A DNA stretch of 64,000 nucleotides, taken from NCBI GenBank assembly GCA_963743785.1, contig CAVURD010000001.1, forward strand, positions 124,001 to 188,000, read 5' to 3'. The notes beneath the pieces are model-generated. The model was given only the letters and a program-made list of their open reading frames with translations, was not told where the DNA came from and made no database searches. The first letter of the stretch is position 1, and every line of letters begins with the position of its first letter. A program made the position numbers and the translations under genes. Positions 52,960 through 62,503 of the stretch are shown piece by piece. The stretch comes from Bog-473 sp963743785 (GTDB taxonomy: Bacteria; Actinomycetota; Acidimicrobiia; Acidimicrobiales; RAAP-2).

Positions 52960-53900
52960 TGCAGGCGCTCTTGAGCCGGGTGGCCGAGTCCATTTTCTGG
53001 GTTGGCCGTTACGTCGAACGGGCCGAGGGAACAGCGCGGATCCTCGACGTCTCGGTCTTTCAGGCCCTCGAGCAGAGCGACATCGAAGGTGCCCATGCCG
53101 CCCGCCGCCTCCTGGCGGTGATGGGCCTTCCCGATGTGGAGAACGAGACCTTGTGGCAGGCCACCGAACGCCTGGCCACCGATCCGCTGAACCGGTCATC
53201 GATCGCGGGCGCGTTGGCGGCGGCGCGCGAGAACACCCGGGGCGTGCGCCACGTCGTCCCGGTGGAGTTCTGGGAACACATCAATGCCACCTGGTCGGCA
53301 TTGCCCCAGGAATGGCAGTCCACCCGCCGGGTCGGACCGGCGCCGTACCTCTCGTTTGTCAAGACCCAGGTGGCGGCCATGACCGGCCTGGCCGACACCA
53401 CCATGAGCCGGGACCAGACCTGGCTCTTCTTCACCCTCGGGCGATGCCTGGAGCGGACCGATGTGGTGGCTCGCCAATTGGCCACGGTCGAGTTCGACGA
53501 GGTGTTTGACAGCGGGCTGGTGATGCTGCTGCGCTCCTGTGGCGGATACGAGCCGTACCTGCGGTTGTCCCAAGGCGTCGTCGAACCTGACCGTGTCCTG
53601 GACTTCCTCCTGCGCGACCGGCTCTTTCCCCGATCGGCCTTCGCCTCCCTCATGCTGGCTGAAGAGTGTCTGGACCAGATCAATGCCGGGCGCGACAACT
53701 CGTGGGAGGACGCGCGCGGCCTGGTGGGACTGGCCCGCGCCGAGTTGGAGTACTCGGCCCCGACCACATTGGCCCGGGGCCTAGAGACGCGATTGGAGCG
53801 TTTGCAAGCCTCCATCTCGTCGGTGAGTGACGCCGTGACTCATCGCTACTTCGCTCAGGATCTCCCCACGGAGTGGCGACGGGGAGGTGCGGGCGGATGA
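52956..53900 (+). CDS. Alpha-E domain protein (DUF403)
   Basis: A 314-aa all-helical protein typical of the alpha-E family: LLSRVAESIFWVGRYVERAE at the start, then ARENTRGVRHVVPVEFWEHI, LGRCLERTDVVARQLATVEF and HRYFAQDLPTEWR-like end (THRYFAQDLPTEW). Alpha-E proteins are nearly always encoded with circularly permuted ATP-grasp and transglutaminase proteins and are predicted partners in peptide or amide modification, without proven chemistry. It overlaps both neighbours (ATGA). Confidence 0.92.
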   Translation: MMQALLSRVAESIFWVGRYVERAEGTARILDVSVFQALEQSDIEGAHAARRLLAVMGLPDVENETLWQATERLATDPLNRSSIAGALAAARENTRGVRHVVPVEFWEHINATWSALPQEWQSTRRVGPAPYLSFVKTQVAAMTGLADTTMSRDQTWLFFTLGRCLERTDVVARQLATVEFDEVFDSGLVMLLRSCGGYEPYLRLSQGVVEPDRVLDFLLRDRLFPRSAFASLMLAEECLDQINAGRDNSWEDARGLVGLARAELEYSAPTTLARGLETRLERLQASISSVSDAVTHRYFAQDLPTEWRRGGAGG

Positions 53901-54739
53901 GCCGGCCCGACGGGTGGCGGCTGCGGGTGACCCATGAGACCCGATTCGACTACGACGCCCCGGCCCGGGCGTCGTACAACGAACTCCGCTTGACCCCGCG
54001 CACGGAGCGCCATCAGACCGCCCTGGAATCGAAGATCGTAACGATCCCCGCCGCCCCCCAGTATGCCTACATCGACTACTGGGGCACGCAGGTGGTGGCC
54101 TTCAACGTTGACCGGGGGCACGAGATGCTCTCGATCGTCGGCAGTGCGTTGATCGACACCCAGCGGGAGGAATCCCCCGACGACGTTCCCTGGAGTGAGG
54201 TGGCCGACGCGTCGCTCATCATGGCCGACCATCTCTCGCACAAGCTGTACACGGAGCCGGGACCAGAACTGGCCGAGCTGGCCACCAGCCTGCGTGGCTC
54301 TGGTCCGCTCGACACCGCCCAGGCCATCATGGACCGGACCCACCACGCCTTGCGGTATGTCAGTGGGGTCACCGGCGTGCACACGTCGGCCCACGAAGCG
54401 TTCGTCGACGGCGCCGGCGTCTGCCAGGACTTCGCCCACCTGGCCCTGGCCATGACCAAGTCGGTGGGGTTGCCGTCACGCTATGTCTCGGGCTACTTCC
54501 ACCCCGAGGTCGACGCCACCGTGGGCGAGGAGATCACCGGTGAGAGCCATGCGTGGGTCGAAGTGTGGACGGGGAAGTGGTGGGGCTATGACCCGACAAA
54601 CGACTGCCCCGTAGGTGAGCGACATGTCGCCATCGGCCGGGGCCGCGACTATTCGGACGTGCCGCCGGTCAAGGGCATCTACGCCGGCAACGCGGAGCAC
54701 ACCATGAACGTCGGCGTGCGCATCACCAGAACGCTCTGA
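53897..54739 (+). CDS. Transglutaminase-like cysteine peptidase/amidase
   Basis: A 280-aa protein with the N-terminal beta-sandwich often found in this group (VTHETRFDYDAPARASYNEL, RLTPR) and a transglutaminase core. The catalytic triad is Cys176 (GAGVCQDFAHL), His218 (GESHAWVEVW) and Asp232 (YDPTND). No signal peptide is seen, so it acts in the cytoplasm with the ATP-grasp and alpha-E proteins. It could hydrolyse or transfer the bond made by the ATP-grasp partner. The ATG overlaps the previous stop. Confidence 0.92.
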   Translation: MSRPDGWRLRVTHETRFDYDAPARASYNELRLTPRTERHQTALESKIVTIPAAPQYAYIDYWGTQVVAFNVDRGHEMLSIVGSALIDTQREESPDDVPWSEVADASLIMADHLSHKLYTEPGPELAELATSLRGSGPLDTAQAIMDRTHHALRYVSGVTGVHTSAHEAFVDGAGVCQDFAHLALAMTKSVGLPSRYVSGYFHPEVDATVGEEITGESHAWVEVWTGKWWGYDPTNDCPVGERHVAIGRGRDYSDVPPVKGIYAGNAEHTMNVGVRITRTL

Positions 54740-54952
54740 ACGACGCTCGTCAGCGCGGCCATCACGCTGACCGCGGCCCGATGGGCGATGCAGGGGGAAG
54801 TGGTGAACTCGCCAATTGCATCAGCGGCTGTGAGACTTGGCCGTCCGGGTGTGATGATGCTGAGTTCGGACTGACGTCCTTCACGCCTGCCCGACAGGAG
54901 TGAGTGGCCGACCGACTCTGCGAAATCCGAGACACGAGGGGGAATAGGCATA

Positions 54953-56611
54953 ATGGCGGAACCAATGTTCGCCCAGGCGGTGATCGATGCCTATGTCGAG
55001 GCGGGCTGGTGGGGCACCCACGCCCTGGCTGACCTGGTTGCGGGGCACGCCGCTGCCCGTCCCGACGATCCGGCGTACATCGTGGCCGACGAGTCGGGCG
55101 ACGGCATGCTGACCTGGGCGCAGTACGACGAGTGCTCGTCTGAGCTGGCTGCTGTCTTCGTGCAGGCCGGCCTCGATCCCGGCACCAGGATCGGCGTCAT
55201 GCTGCCCGATGGAGCGACCGTGCACACCGTGTTCCTGGCTGCCGAGAAGGCCGGACTCGTGGTGGCCGGGATCGGCGCCCGTGCCGGACCGGCTGAGATC
55301 CGTCACCTCCTGGGACGAATGCGGGCGACGGCCTTGGTGACGCATGTCCACCACCGCGGTCAGCCGTCCAGCGAGCTGGTGGCGTCGTTGCGCGCCGGCG
55401 ACTTGAAGGGACTGCGCCACGTCGTCGTGTCGGACGTCGCGTTCGCCCCAGGGTCACCGACGGTGATCGACGGGAACTCCATGGAGGCACCACGAAGAAC
55501 GGCACGGGAGCGACTGCTCCAAGGGCGGGCCCTCGGTCCCGATGACCTCTTCATGCTCAATTCGACGTCGGGGACGACGGGGCGGCCCAAATGCGTGATG
55601 CACACGGAGAACCGCTGGTTCTACTTCCACCGATTGGCGACGGAGTCGGGGGAGCTCACGCCCGACGACGTCTTCTTCGGTGCGGTGCCCGCTCCATTCG
55701 GTTTCGGACTATGGACGGCGCACTTCTCTCCCGGCGCGCTCGGCTGTCCGACCATTGTCTCCGCTCGGTTCGAGCCCGAGAAGGCACTGCGGGCCATGGC
55801 CAAGCACCGGGTGTCGGTATTGGCCTGCGTCAGCACGCAGTTCATCATGATGTTGAATTCCCCGGCGCTGGAACACGTCGACCTCACGTCGCTCCGCGTC
55901 ATGTTTACGGGAGGCGAGGCGGTTCCATACGAGCGAGCAGCGGCCTTCGAGGATCGGACCGGAGCCAAGGTCCTCCAATTTTACGGATCCAACGAGACCG
56001 GGGCGCTCAGCGGGACCGCACTGACCGATTCGCGAGAGCGTCGGTTCGGGACGGCCGGAAGGGTGATCGACGCCATGCAGGTACGAGTCTTCGATGCCCA
56101 CGGCGATCAAGTGACCACGGCGCCGCGCGTGGGAAGACCTGCGGGGAAGGGACCAGCGACCTGTATCGGGTACCTCGATGACGGCGACGGGAACGCCGAG
56201 TTGTTCACCGAAGACGGCTGGATGCTGATGGGAGACGTGGTTGAAATCGACGACGCCGGGTACCTGCGGGTCATCGGCCGCACGTCCGACATCATCATCC
56301 GGGGTGGCAAAAACATCAGCGCCCCGGCGCTCGAGGCCGAGATCTCCGAACATCCCGACGTGGACTTGGTCGCCGCCGTGTCGATGCCCGACGAGATCCT
56401 TGGCGAGCGAATCTGCGTCTACGTGGCGACCCGGCGCAACGTCGCGATGACGCTCGGCGATGTGACGACGTTTCTCGCTGACCGGGGGGTCACTCAGGAG
56501 TGGTTTCCCGAACACTTGGTCCAGCTGGATGAGCTGCCCCGCTCGTCCGGCGACAAGGTGGCGAAAGGGGAGCTTCGGGCCGACATCCGCCGACGCCTGG
56601 CCGCCGGGTAG
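54953..56611 (+). CDS. Acyl-CoA synthetase / AMP-dependent ligase
   Basis: A 552-aa ANL-superfamily enzyme. The P-loop motif is MLNSTSGTTGRPKCVMH. VMFTGGEAVPYE, LQFYGSNETGALSG, LFTEDGWMLMGDVVEIDDAG and VIGRTSDIIIRGGKNISAPA (hinge) follow, and the catalytic Lys near the end is in SSGDKVAKGELR. Aromatic or medium-chain acids are plausible substrates; the pocket cannot be read by eye. GAGGGGG lies 9-10 bases before the ATG. The 213-bp gap upstream has no gene that I see. It may serve the catabolic genes further right. Confidence 0.9.
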   Translation: MAEPMFAQAVIDAYVEAGWWGTHALADLVAGHAAARPDDPAYIVADESGDGMLTWAQYDECSSELAAVFVQAGLDPGTRIGVMLPDGATVHTVFLAAEKAGLVVAGIGARAGPAEIRHLLGRMRATALVTHVHHRGQPSSELVASLRAGDLKGLRHVVVSDVAFAPGSPTVIDGNSMEAPRRTARERLLQGRALGPDDLFMLNSTSGTTGRPKCVMHTENRWFYFHRLATESGELTPDDVFFGAVPAPFGFGLWTAHFSPGALGCPTIVSARFEPEKALRAMAKHRVSVLACVSTQFIMMLNSPALEHVDLTSLRVMFTGGEAVPYERAAAFEDRTGAKVLQFYGSNETGALSGTALTDSRERRFGTAGRVIDAMQVRVFDAHGDQVTTAPRVGRPAGKGPATCIGYLDDGDGNAELFTEDGWMLMGDVVEIDDAGYLRVIGRTSDIIIRGGKNISAPALEAEISEHPDVDLVAAVSMPDEILGERICVYVATRRNVAMTLGDVTTFLADRGVTQEWFPEHLVQLDELPRSSGDKVAKGELRADIRRRLAAG

Positions 56612-56773
56612 GGGCTGCAGTGTCTGAAGTGGTGCTACCACGAGGGTGGCGCACCGGCTAGCGCCCTTGGTTCGTGCCGGGACCGGGTCAGACTGAGGTG
56701 GTGGGGACCGAAGCGGGTGCGGCAGGAGGGTTGACCGGGACTTGAACGAGCGAATGCTCACTGGCGTGACGCG

Positions 56774-59274
56774 GTGAACAGCCAGACCTTCCGCGTCGCC
56801 TGGTACGGATTCCGGGCCACCTTCCGCCTCCGCTGGGGCGGCTACCTGGCCATCGTTCTGCTCATCGCCCTGGTCGGGGGCGTGGCCATGGCGGCGATCG
56901 CCGGGGCCCGGCGGACACAGTCCTCCTTTCCCGTCTACCTGGCCAGCACCAACCCCTCCGACCTGGGCGGCGTCGTCTCCGTGCTCAATCCGGCGATCGG
57001 CGGCCACCGGCTACGACCCGAAGCTGATGGCCACCATCGCCCGCTTGCCTTATGTCACGCACGTCGAGAGCGGCACCGGCCTCGATGTGCTGCCGCTCGG
57101 GCCGCTGGCCGCCCGCATCGACAAGGCCGTCGTGCCCGCCGCCGGCAACGGCCTGGGAACGCCCGATGGGCTGAACTTCAACCAGGACCGCCTCACCGTC
57201 GTCCAGGGCCGGATGGCCGACCCCCGACGAGCCGGTGAGATCGTCATGGCGACCACGGTGGCCCAACAACTGGGTCTCCACGTTGGTGCGCGCATCCCGA
57301 TCGGTGTCTATAGCAACGAGCAGACGAATCTCCCCGCGTTCGGCACCTCCAAGGTCCGCCCGATCCGACGGATCACCGTGACGCTGGTGGGCACCGTGAT
57401 CGAACCGAGACAGCTGATCGAAGACGACGTCGACAATTCCCAGTCGCTGGCCTATTTCACGCCGGCGTTCACCCGGCCCTTCCTGTCCTGCTGTGTCAAC
57501 TACTCGGAGGCCGGCATCCAGGTACGCGGCGGCAGCCGCCACGTGGCCGCGGTGGAGCGTGAGGTCAAGGCCGTCCTCCCGAAGGCGTTTCCCGCCTTCA
57601 GCGGAGCGTCCGACACCCTCGGCAAGGCGCAACGCTCCATCAAGCCCGAGTCGATCGCCCTCGGGGTGTTCGGGGCCATCGCCGCGCTGGCCGCCCTGCT
57701 CATCGCCATCCAGGTCATCGGGCGCCAGGTCCGCATGGGTAGCAACGACACCGAGACCCTCCGGGCCCTCGGCGCCGATCGGGCCATGACGTCGAGCGAG
57801 GCGCTGATCGGGATCCTGGGCGCGGTCGTGGTCGGCTCACTCCTGGCCGCCGGTGTGGCCGTGACGCTCTCACCACTGGCTCCGATCGGGCCGGTGCGGC
57901 CGGTCTACCCGGACCCGGGGGTGTCCTTCGACTGGACGGTGCTCGGCGTGGGCGTGGCGGTACTCGTCGTCGGGCTCGGCGCCGCCGCGGCGGCCCTGGT
58001 CGTCCGGGCGAGCCCGCACCGGACCGTGAGCCGGCGCTGGCGGGGGGCGCGGGGATCGGGTGCGGCCCGGGCAGCGGCCAATTCGGGGATGCCGATCCCG
58101 GTGGTGGTCGGCATCCGCTTCGCCCTCGAGCCTGGTGCAGGGCGCAACGCGGTGCCGGTGCGCTCGGCCATCCTCGGGACCGTCCTCGCCGTCGTTCGTC
58201 GTGGTCGCCGCCGTCACCTTCGGCGACAGCCTCGACACCCTGGTCTCCCACCCCGATCTCTACGGCTGGAACTGGAGCACCGCGTTGGGCTCGGGAAACG
58301 TGATCCCCGAGCATCACGCCACGGAGCTCTTGCGCCGAGACCACTACGTCCAGGCCTTCTCGGGCGCCTACTTCGACGATCTGAGCATCGACGGCCAGAC
58401 CGTGCCGGTGATGGGCCAACGTCCGGGGGCGGCGGTGCAACCGCCGATCCTGACGGGGCATACGCTCCAGGAGCCCGACCAGACCGTCCTCGGCGCCGTG
58501 ACCCTGGCCCAGCTGCACAAGCGCCTCGGCGACACGGTGGAGGTGACCTCGGGGTCCGGCCCGTCCCGGCCGCTCACGATCGTGGGGACGGCCACCATGC
58601 CGACGATAGGAAACGGCTCGGGCCCGCACCTCGAGATGGGAACCGGGGCCCTCATCCCGGCCGCCCTCATTCCGGCCCCGGCCAAGAATCCGTTCAACGT
58701 CCCCGCCGCGGTGGCGGGCCCCGCGGTCATCTTCATCGACCTCAAGCCCGGGTCCGGCGCCGCCGGCCGCCAGTCGGTGCAGAAGATGTCCGACCCGCTC
58801 ACGAACCAGTTCAACTTCGGGGTGTTCGTATCCCCGGTGCTGCGTCCGGCCGAGATCGTCAACTACCGCTCGATGGGGACCACGCCCGCCATCTTGGGGG
58901 CCGCCCTCGGCGCCGGCGCGGCCGCGGCCCTGGCCCTGACCCTGGTGGCCTCGGTCCGGCGACGACGACGCGATCTGGCGCTGCTCAAGACCATCGGGCT
59001 CAGCCGGCGACAACTGGGGGCGGTCGTCGCCTGGCAGTCGAGCGTCGCGGTGGCCATCGGGACCGTGGTGGGGGTCCCCCTCGGGATCGTGGTCGGCCGG
59101 TCGCTCTGGCAGCTCTTCGCCAAGGAGATCAACGCCGTGCCCACCCCCAGCGTCCCGGCCCTGTCCATCGCCCTCATCGCCGCAGGGGCTCTGGTACTGG
59201 CCAACGTCATCGCGTTCTTCCCCGGGCGCGTCGCCGCCCGCACCCCGACGGCCCTTCTCCTGCGGGCGGAATAG
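56774..59274 (+). CDS. FtsX-family ABC transporter permease, two apparent frameshifts
   Basis: The N-terminal helix (GGYLAIVLLIALVGGVAMAA, then AIAGARRTQSSFPVYLAST) and an extracytoplasmic MacB-PCD-like region are followed by two FtsX blocks. One is near IALGVFGAIAALAALLIAIQ and SNDTETLRALGADRAMTSSE. The other is near the end (RRRRRDLALLKTIGLSRRQL, LRAE terminus). The frame breaks near 57004 (after NPAIGG) and near 58191 (after GTVLA); one inserted base explains each, giving ~832 aa. Such permeases usually pair with a LolD-like ATPase, which is missing on both sides here. Cargo unknown. Confidence 0.82.
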
Positions 59275-59333
59275 CGAGGGAGCGACCCCGAGTCGCATCA
59301 CGCCCGTGGTGGCGTGGACGCCGTTGGCGACGT

Positions 59334-60272
59334 CTACCCCCAGCCTTCGATCGCCCCGATGCCGAGCTGCTCGATCGCTTCGAGGAGGGGGGGAACCTTC
59401 GAATCGGGCACGGGCAGCTGAGGCAGGCGGGGATAGCCGCCGGGCAGGCCCAGCGCGTTGAGGGCGGCCTTGGTGGCGCGTATCCCGCCGGCCGCGTACA
59501 GCGTGGCCGAAAGCCGGAGCAGCGATCCGTACAGCTCGCCCATGTGGTGGGCGTCGCCGTCCTTGTAGGCCTGGATCACCCCGACGCAGAGGTGGGGGGC
59601 GAGGTTCCCTTCTGAGCTGAGGTAGCCGGTGGCTCCGAGGGAGAGCGCGGTCAGTGCCAGGTGAGGGCCGCCGACATGGATCTCCAGCCGGCTGCCCAGC
59701 GCGTCGACGATTTGAGTGAGGTAGCCCAGGTCCTGGTGGCTGACGTTGATCCCGATCAGATGGTCGTACCGGTCAGCCAGTTCGACCAGCATCGACACCG
59801 GGACCCGGTAGCCCACCGATTGATGGGTGGAGAGCACGGCCGGGAGACTGGTCGCCCGCAGGACGTCGTCGAAATAGCGGGAGATCTCGGCCGGCGTGGG
59901 CCGGTGGCCGTGCCCTTGGTCGAGCGAGTAGATCTGGGCCGCGTCGACCCCGAGGCCGGTGACCATTTCGAAGTAGTCGATCATGTCGACCGAGGTGCGG
60001 GGTTCGACGCCCATGGCCCGGACCGGCACCTTGCCACTCAGTTCCTCCACCCCGATCCGGAGCAACCGCCGCGTCTCGTCGTCGGAGAGGACATACCCTT
60101 CACCACTCCCGCCCCCGCCGAGATACACCCCGATGCCAGCGGCGGCCATGCGTTGGAGATGGCCCCGCAAGGCGCCCTCATCAAAGACGCCGTACTCGTT
60201 AAAGGGGGTGATGCTGACGACAAAGGTGCTGGCGCACGCCGAGTCGACCGGGCCCGCACGACCGGCCGGCAA
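59334..60272 (-). CDS. Dihydrodipicolinate synthase-family protein lacking the Schiff-base lysine
   Basis: The 312-aa TIM barrel aligns with DapA: FVVSITPFNEYGVFDEGALR, GVYLGGGGSGEGYVLSDDET and DHLIGINVSHQDLGYL. In DapA that last block reads IGIKExTG, where Lys forms the Schiff base; here Asn176 replaces it. The partner Tyr (LYNxP) is also missing (AVLSTHQSVGYR). So it is probably not an aldolase of the usual kind. The TTG at 60272 follows the upstream amidohydrolase stop by three bases, with GGGAG as ribosome-binding site, so the two are an operon. Confidence 0.82.
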   Translation of the reverse strand: MPAGRAGPVDSACASTFVVSITPFNEYGVFDEGALRGHLQRMAAAGIGVYLGGGGSGEGYVLSDDETRRLLRIGVEELSGKVPVRAMGVEPRTSVDMIDYFEMVTGLGVDAAQIYSLDQGHGHRPTPAEISRYFDDVLRATSLPAVLSTHQSVGYRVPVSMLVELADRYDHLIGINVSHQDLGYLTQIVDALGSRLEIHVGGPHLALTALSLGATGYLSSEGNLAPHLCVGVIQAYKDGDAHHMGELYGSLLRLSATLYAAGGIRATKAALNALGLPGGYPRLPQLPVPDSKVPPLLEAIEQLGIGAIEGWG

Positions 60273-60275
60273 CGG

Positions 60276-61406
60276 TCAGACGCTCCCGATGCGGTCGAAC
60301 TTGAAGAGCCTCAGGGAATTGCCACACAGAATGGCGTGCTTCTCGTCGGGCGGGACGTCGGTGAACGTTGCGTTGATGGTCTTCCACGACAGCGGCCAGT
60401 CCGTCGTGATGTGGGGGTAGTCGCTCGACCAGAGCATCCGGTCGACCCCGATACGGGCTCGGTTGTCGACGGCGAAGGGGTCGGTGATGAAGGAGGCCGG
60501 AAAGAACTCCTGCATGTACTCGCTGGGCAAGCGGGTCAGTTTGGAATCGCGCAGCGATGCCCGCCGGTGGCGTAGGAAGTTGTCGTCGCACTGGCTCTCG
60601 AAATACGGGATCCACCCGCAGTCGACCTCGATGAACGGGACACGCAGCCTGGGGAAGCGGTCGAGCACCCCGGCGAAGATGAACTCCAGCATCCGCTTGG
60701 GCGCGTCATAGAAGTGGCCGGTACCCGGGAGGTTGGTGGCGACCGAACGTTGCCCCATCCTTCCTTGGACCAGGCCGACGTGGATGGTCAACGGCATGCC
60801 GGTCGCCTCGATGGCTTCCCACACCGCGTCGTCCTCGGGCACGATCGACGGCTCTCCGCTCGGGTAGCGCTGCATGAGGAAGGCCACGAAACCGGGCATG
60901 TTCGAGAGACGCTCGATCTCGTGCAGACAGCCCTGCACCCCCCGGTTGGGCAGCAGCGCCGTCCCGCCGAGCCGATCCGGCGCGGTCGAGCAGAACTCCG
61001 ACATGAAGTCGTTGTAGGCCCGGATCATCTCGTGGTGGAGATCGGCGTCCTCATGGCCGGCGACGAAGGTACGGGGGTTGTTCGACCCGAAAATCAGCTC
61101 GGCATCGACCCCGTCCTGCTGCATCTCCTTGACCCGGGCCACCGGGTCGTAGCTGCCCGGGTTGATGTCTTCGTACGTGCACCACTGGCCCAGGTCCTCG
61201 GCCTTGCGCCCGGCGGTGGCACCCCAGCTGAAGGGGAGGGTCGTGTCGTAGCCGGGGAACACCCACCCATCCCCCTCGGCCAGGCGGTCCACTCGGGGCA
61301 CCCGATCCCGGTCCTTCCTCGCCACCCGAGACGTCCACACGTCCCGTGGTTCGTTGAGGTGCCCGTCGGCGGAGATCAGCTTGTACTTCGCTTGTGGGCC
61401 AGCCAT
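60276..61406 (-). CDS. Amidohydrolase-2 family protein (ACMSD/decarboxylase-like)
   Basis: A 376-aa protein of the amidohydrolase_2 group, which includes ACMSD, gamma-resorcylate decarboxylase and related hydratases. Metal-site motifs are ISADGHLNEPRDVW (Asp-x-His-like start), MPLTIHVGLVQG and MLWSSDYPHITTDWP (Asp). MQQDGVDAELIFGSNNPRTF and AYNDFMSEFCSTAPDRLGG are typical. GAGGGAGGG precedes the ATG. It is transcribed divergently from the next amidohydrolase across a palindrome-bearing gap. Confidence 0.87.
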   Translation of the reverse strand: MAGPQAKYKLISADGHLNEPRDVWTSRVARKDRDRVPRVDRLAEGDGWVFPGYDTTLPFSWGATAGRKAEDLGQWCTYEDINPGSYDPVARVKEMQQDGVDAELIFGSNNPRTFVAGHEDADLHHEMIRAYNDFMSEFCSTAPDRLGGTALLPNRGVQGCLHEIERLSNMPGFVAFLMQRYPSGEPSIVPEDDAVWEAIEATGMPLTIHVGLVQGRMGQRSVATNLPGTGHFYDAPKRMLEFIFAGVLDRFPRLRVPFIEVDCGWIPYFESQCDDNFLRHRRASLRDSKLTRLPSEYMQEFFPASFITDPFAVDNRARIGVDRMLWSSDYPHITTDWPLSWKTINATFTDVPPDEKHAILCGNSLRLFKFDRIGSV

Positions 61407-61461
61407 TGCGGTACCCTCCCTCGGGTCAGCCGGACGGCAACGTCCTCACCCTACATTCAGT

Positions 61462-61478
61462 GATCTTTTTATAAGATC
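61462..61478 (+). promoter_or_regulatory. Palindromic operator candidate in the divergent amidohydrolase promoter
   Basis: GATCTT-TTTAT-AAGATC is a perfect 6+6 inverted repeat with a 5-bp AT centre, in an otherwise GC-rich genome, between two divergent catabolic units. It overlaps -10-like sequences on both strands (TATAAG on plus, TATAAA on minus). A TetR- or GntR-type repressor site is plausible; no regulator gene is adjacent. Confidence 0.5.
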
Positions 61479-61540
61479 TGAGGCGCTTCGGCGAGGGACC
61501 ACGCGGCGGCTGTCGACGTCATTTCGAAGGGGAAGAACAC

Positions 61541-62416
61541 GTGGGCATGCCAAAGGACATCGGGATCGTGGACACCATGTTGGGGTTCCCCCACGCCGAC
61601 ATGAAAGAGGTGTACCGGTTCATCACGCAGCAGACCAAGGACACGCAGTCCAAGGAGGAGTTCAAGTTCCCGGCCGAGTACATGTTCAAGGACGTGCCCG
61701 AAAAGACATTGGAGGGCGCTGACGACCCCATCGGCGTGACCCTGCGCGAGATGGACCTCTGGGGCATCGAGCGGGGGCTGATCGGGGTGGGGGACCTGGG
61801 CGGTGTCGGGGCCGATGCGCTCAAGCGCCACCCCGACCGGTTCATCGCCTCGGCCAACGCCGATCCCAACCAGGGCATGAAGGGGATCACCCAGCTCGTG
61901 CGCGACTACGAGACCTACGGCGTCCGGGCGGTGGGCGCCTTCCCGTCCGGCACCTTCCCCCAGGTAGCCATCAACGACAAGAAGATGTATCCGCTCTACG
62001 CCAAGTGCGTGGAGCTGGGGATCCCCATCTTCTGCTGCGCCGGCGTGCCCGGCCCCCGCCTCAAGTTCGAGCCCCAGCGCGTCGAGCTCATCGACGAGGT
62101 CATGTTCGACTTCCCCGACCTCATCTTCGTGACCAGGCACGGGTGCGAGCCGTGGACCGAGCTGGCCGTCAAGCTGATGCTCAAGTGGCCCGGGCTGCAC
62201 TACTCCACCAGCGCCTTCGCCCCCAAGTACTACCCGAAGGACATCGTCAACTTCGCCAACACCCGGGGTGCCGACAAGATCATCTACGCCGGCTACTTCC
62301 CGATGGGCCTCTCCATCGAGCGGATCATGACCGAAATGCCCGCCGTGGGGTTCAAGGACGACGTGTGGCCCAAGTTCCTGCGCACGAACGCCTTGCGGGT
62401 GCTAGGCCTGACCTAG
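61541..62416 (+). CDS. Amidohydrolase-2 family protein lacking metal ligands
   Basis: A 291-aa barrel protein similar to its neighbours (GLIGVGDLGGVGADALKRHP, DRFIASANADPNQGMKGI, FVTRHGCEPWTELAVKLMLK). The usual N-terminal Asp-x-His is IVDTMLGFPH here, and the usual GSDYP near the end is AGYFPMGLS, so the catalytic Asp is gone. It may be a pseudoenzyme partner, or metal-free. The GTG at 61541 has GAAGGGGA eight bases upstream; an ATG at 61547 is also possible. Confidence 0.8.
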   Translation: MGMPKDIGIVDTMLGFPHADMKEVYRFITQQTKDTQSKEEFKFPAEYMFKDVPEKTLEGADDPIGVTLREMDLWGIERGLIGVGDLGGVGADALKRHPDRFIASANADPNQGMKGITQLVRDYETYGVRAVGAFPSGTFPQVAINDKKMYPLYAKCVELGIPIFCCAGVPGPRLKFEPQRVELIDEVMFDFPDLIFVTRHGCEPWTELAVKLMLKWPGLHYSTSAFAPKYYPKDIVNFANTRGADKIIYAGYFPMGLSIERIMTEMPAVGFKDDVWPKFLRTNALRVLGLT

Positions 62417-62445
62417 TGAGGCACCGGATTTCGCCCATGATCGGC

Positions 62446-62480
62446 GACCCGCCCGGCCCGCCCGACCCGCCCGACCCGCA
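62446..62480 (+). repeat. C-rich tandem repeat between two amidohydrolase genes
   Basis: CCCGCCCGAC-like 10-bp units repeat about three times, followed by AAGGAG and the ATG of the next gene. No other signal is seen in this 87-bp gap. Confidence 0.6.
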
Positions 62481-62503
62481 GTACCCGCACCCAAGGAGCA
62501 CAG

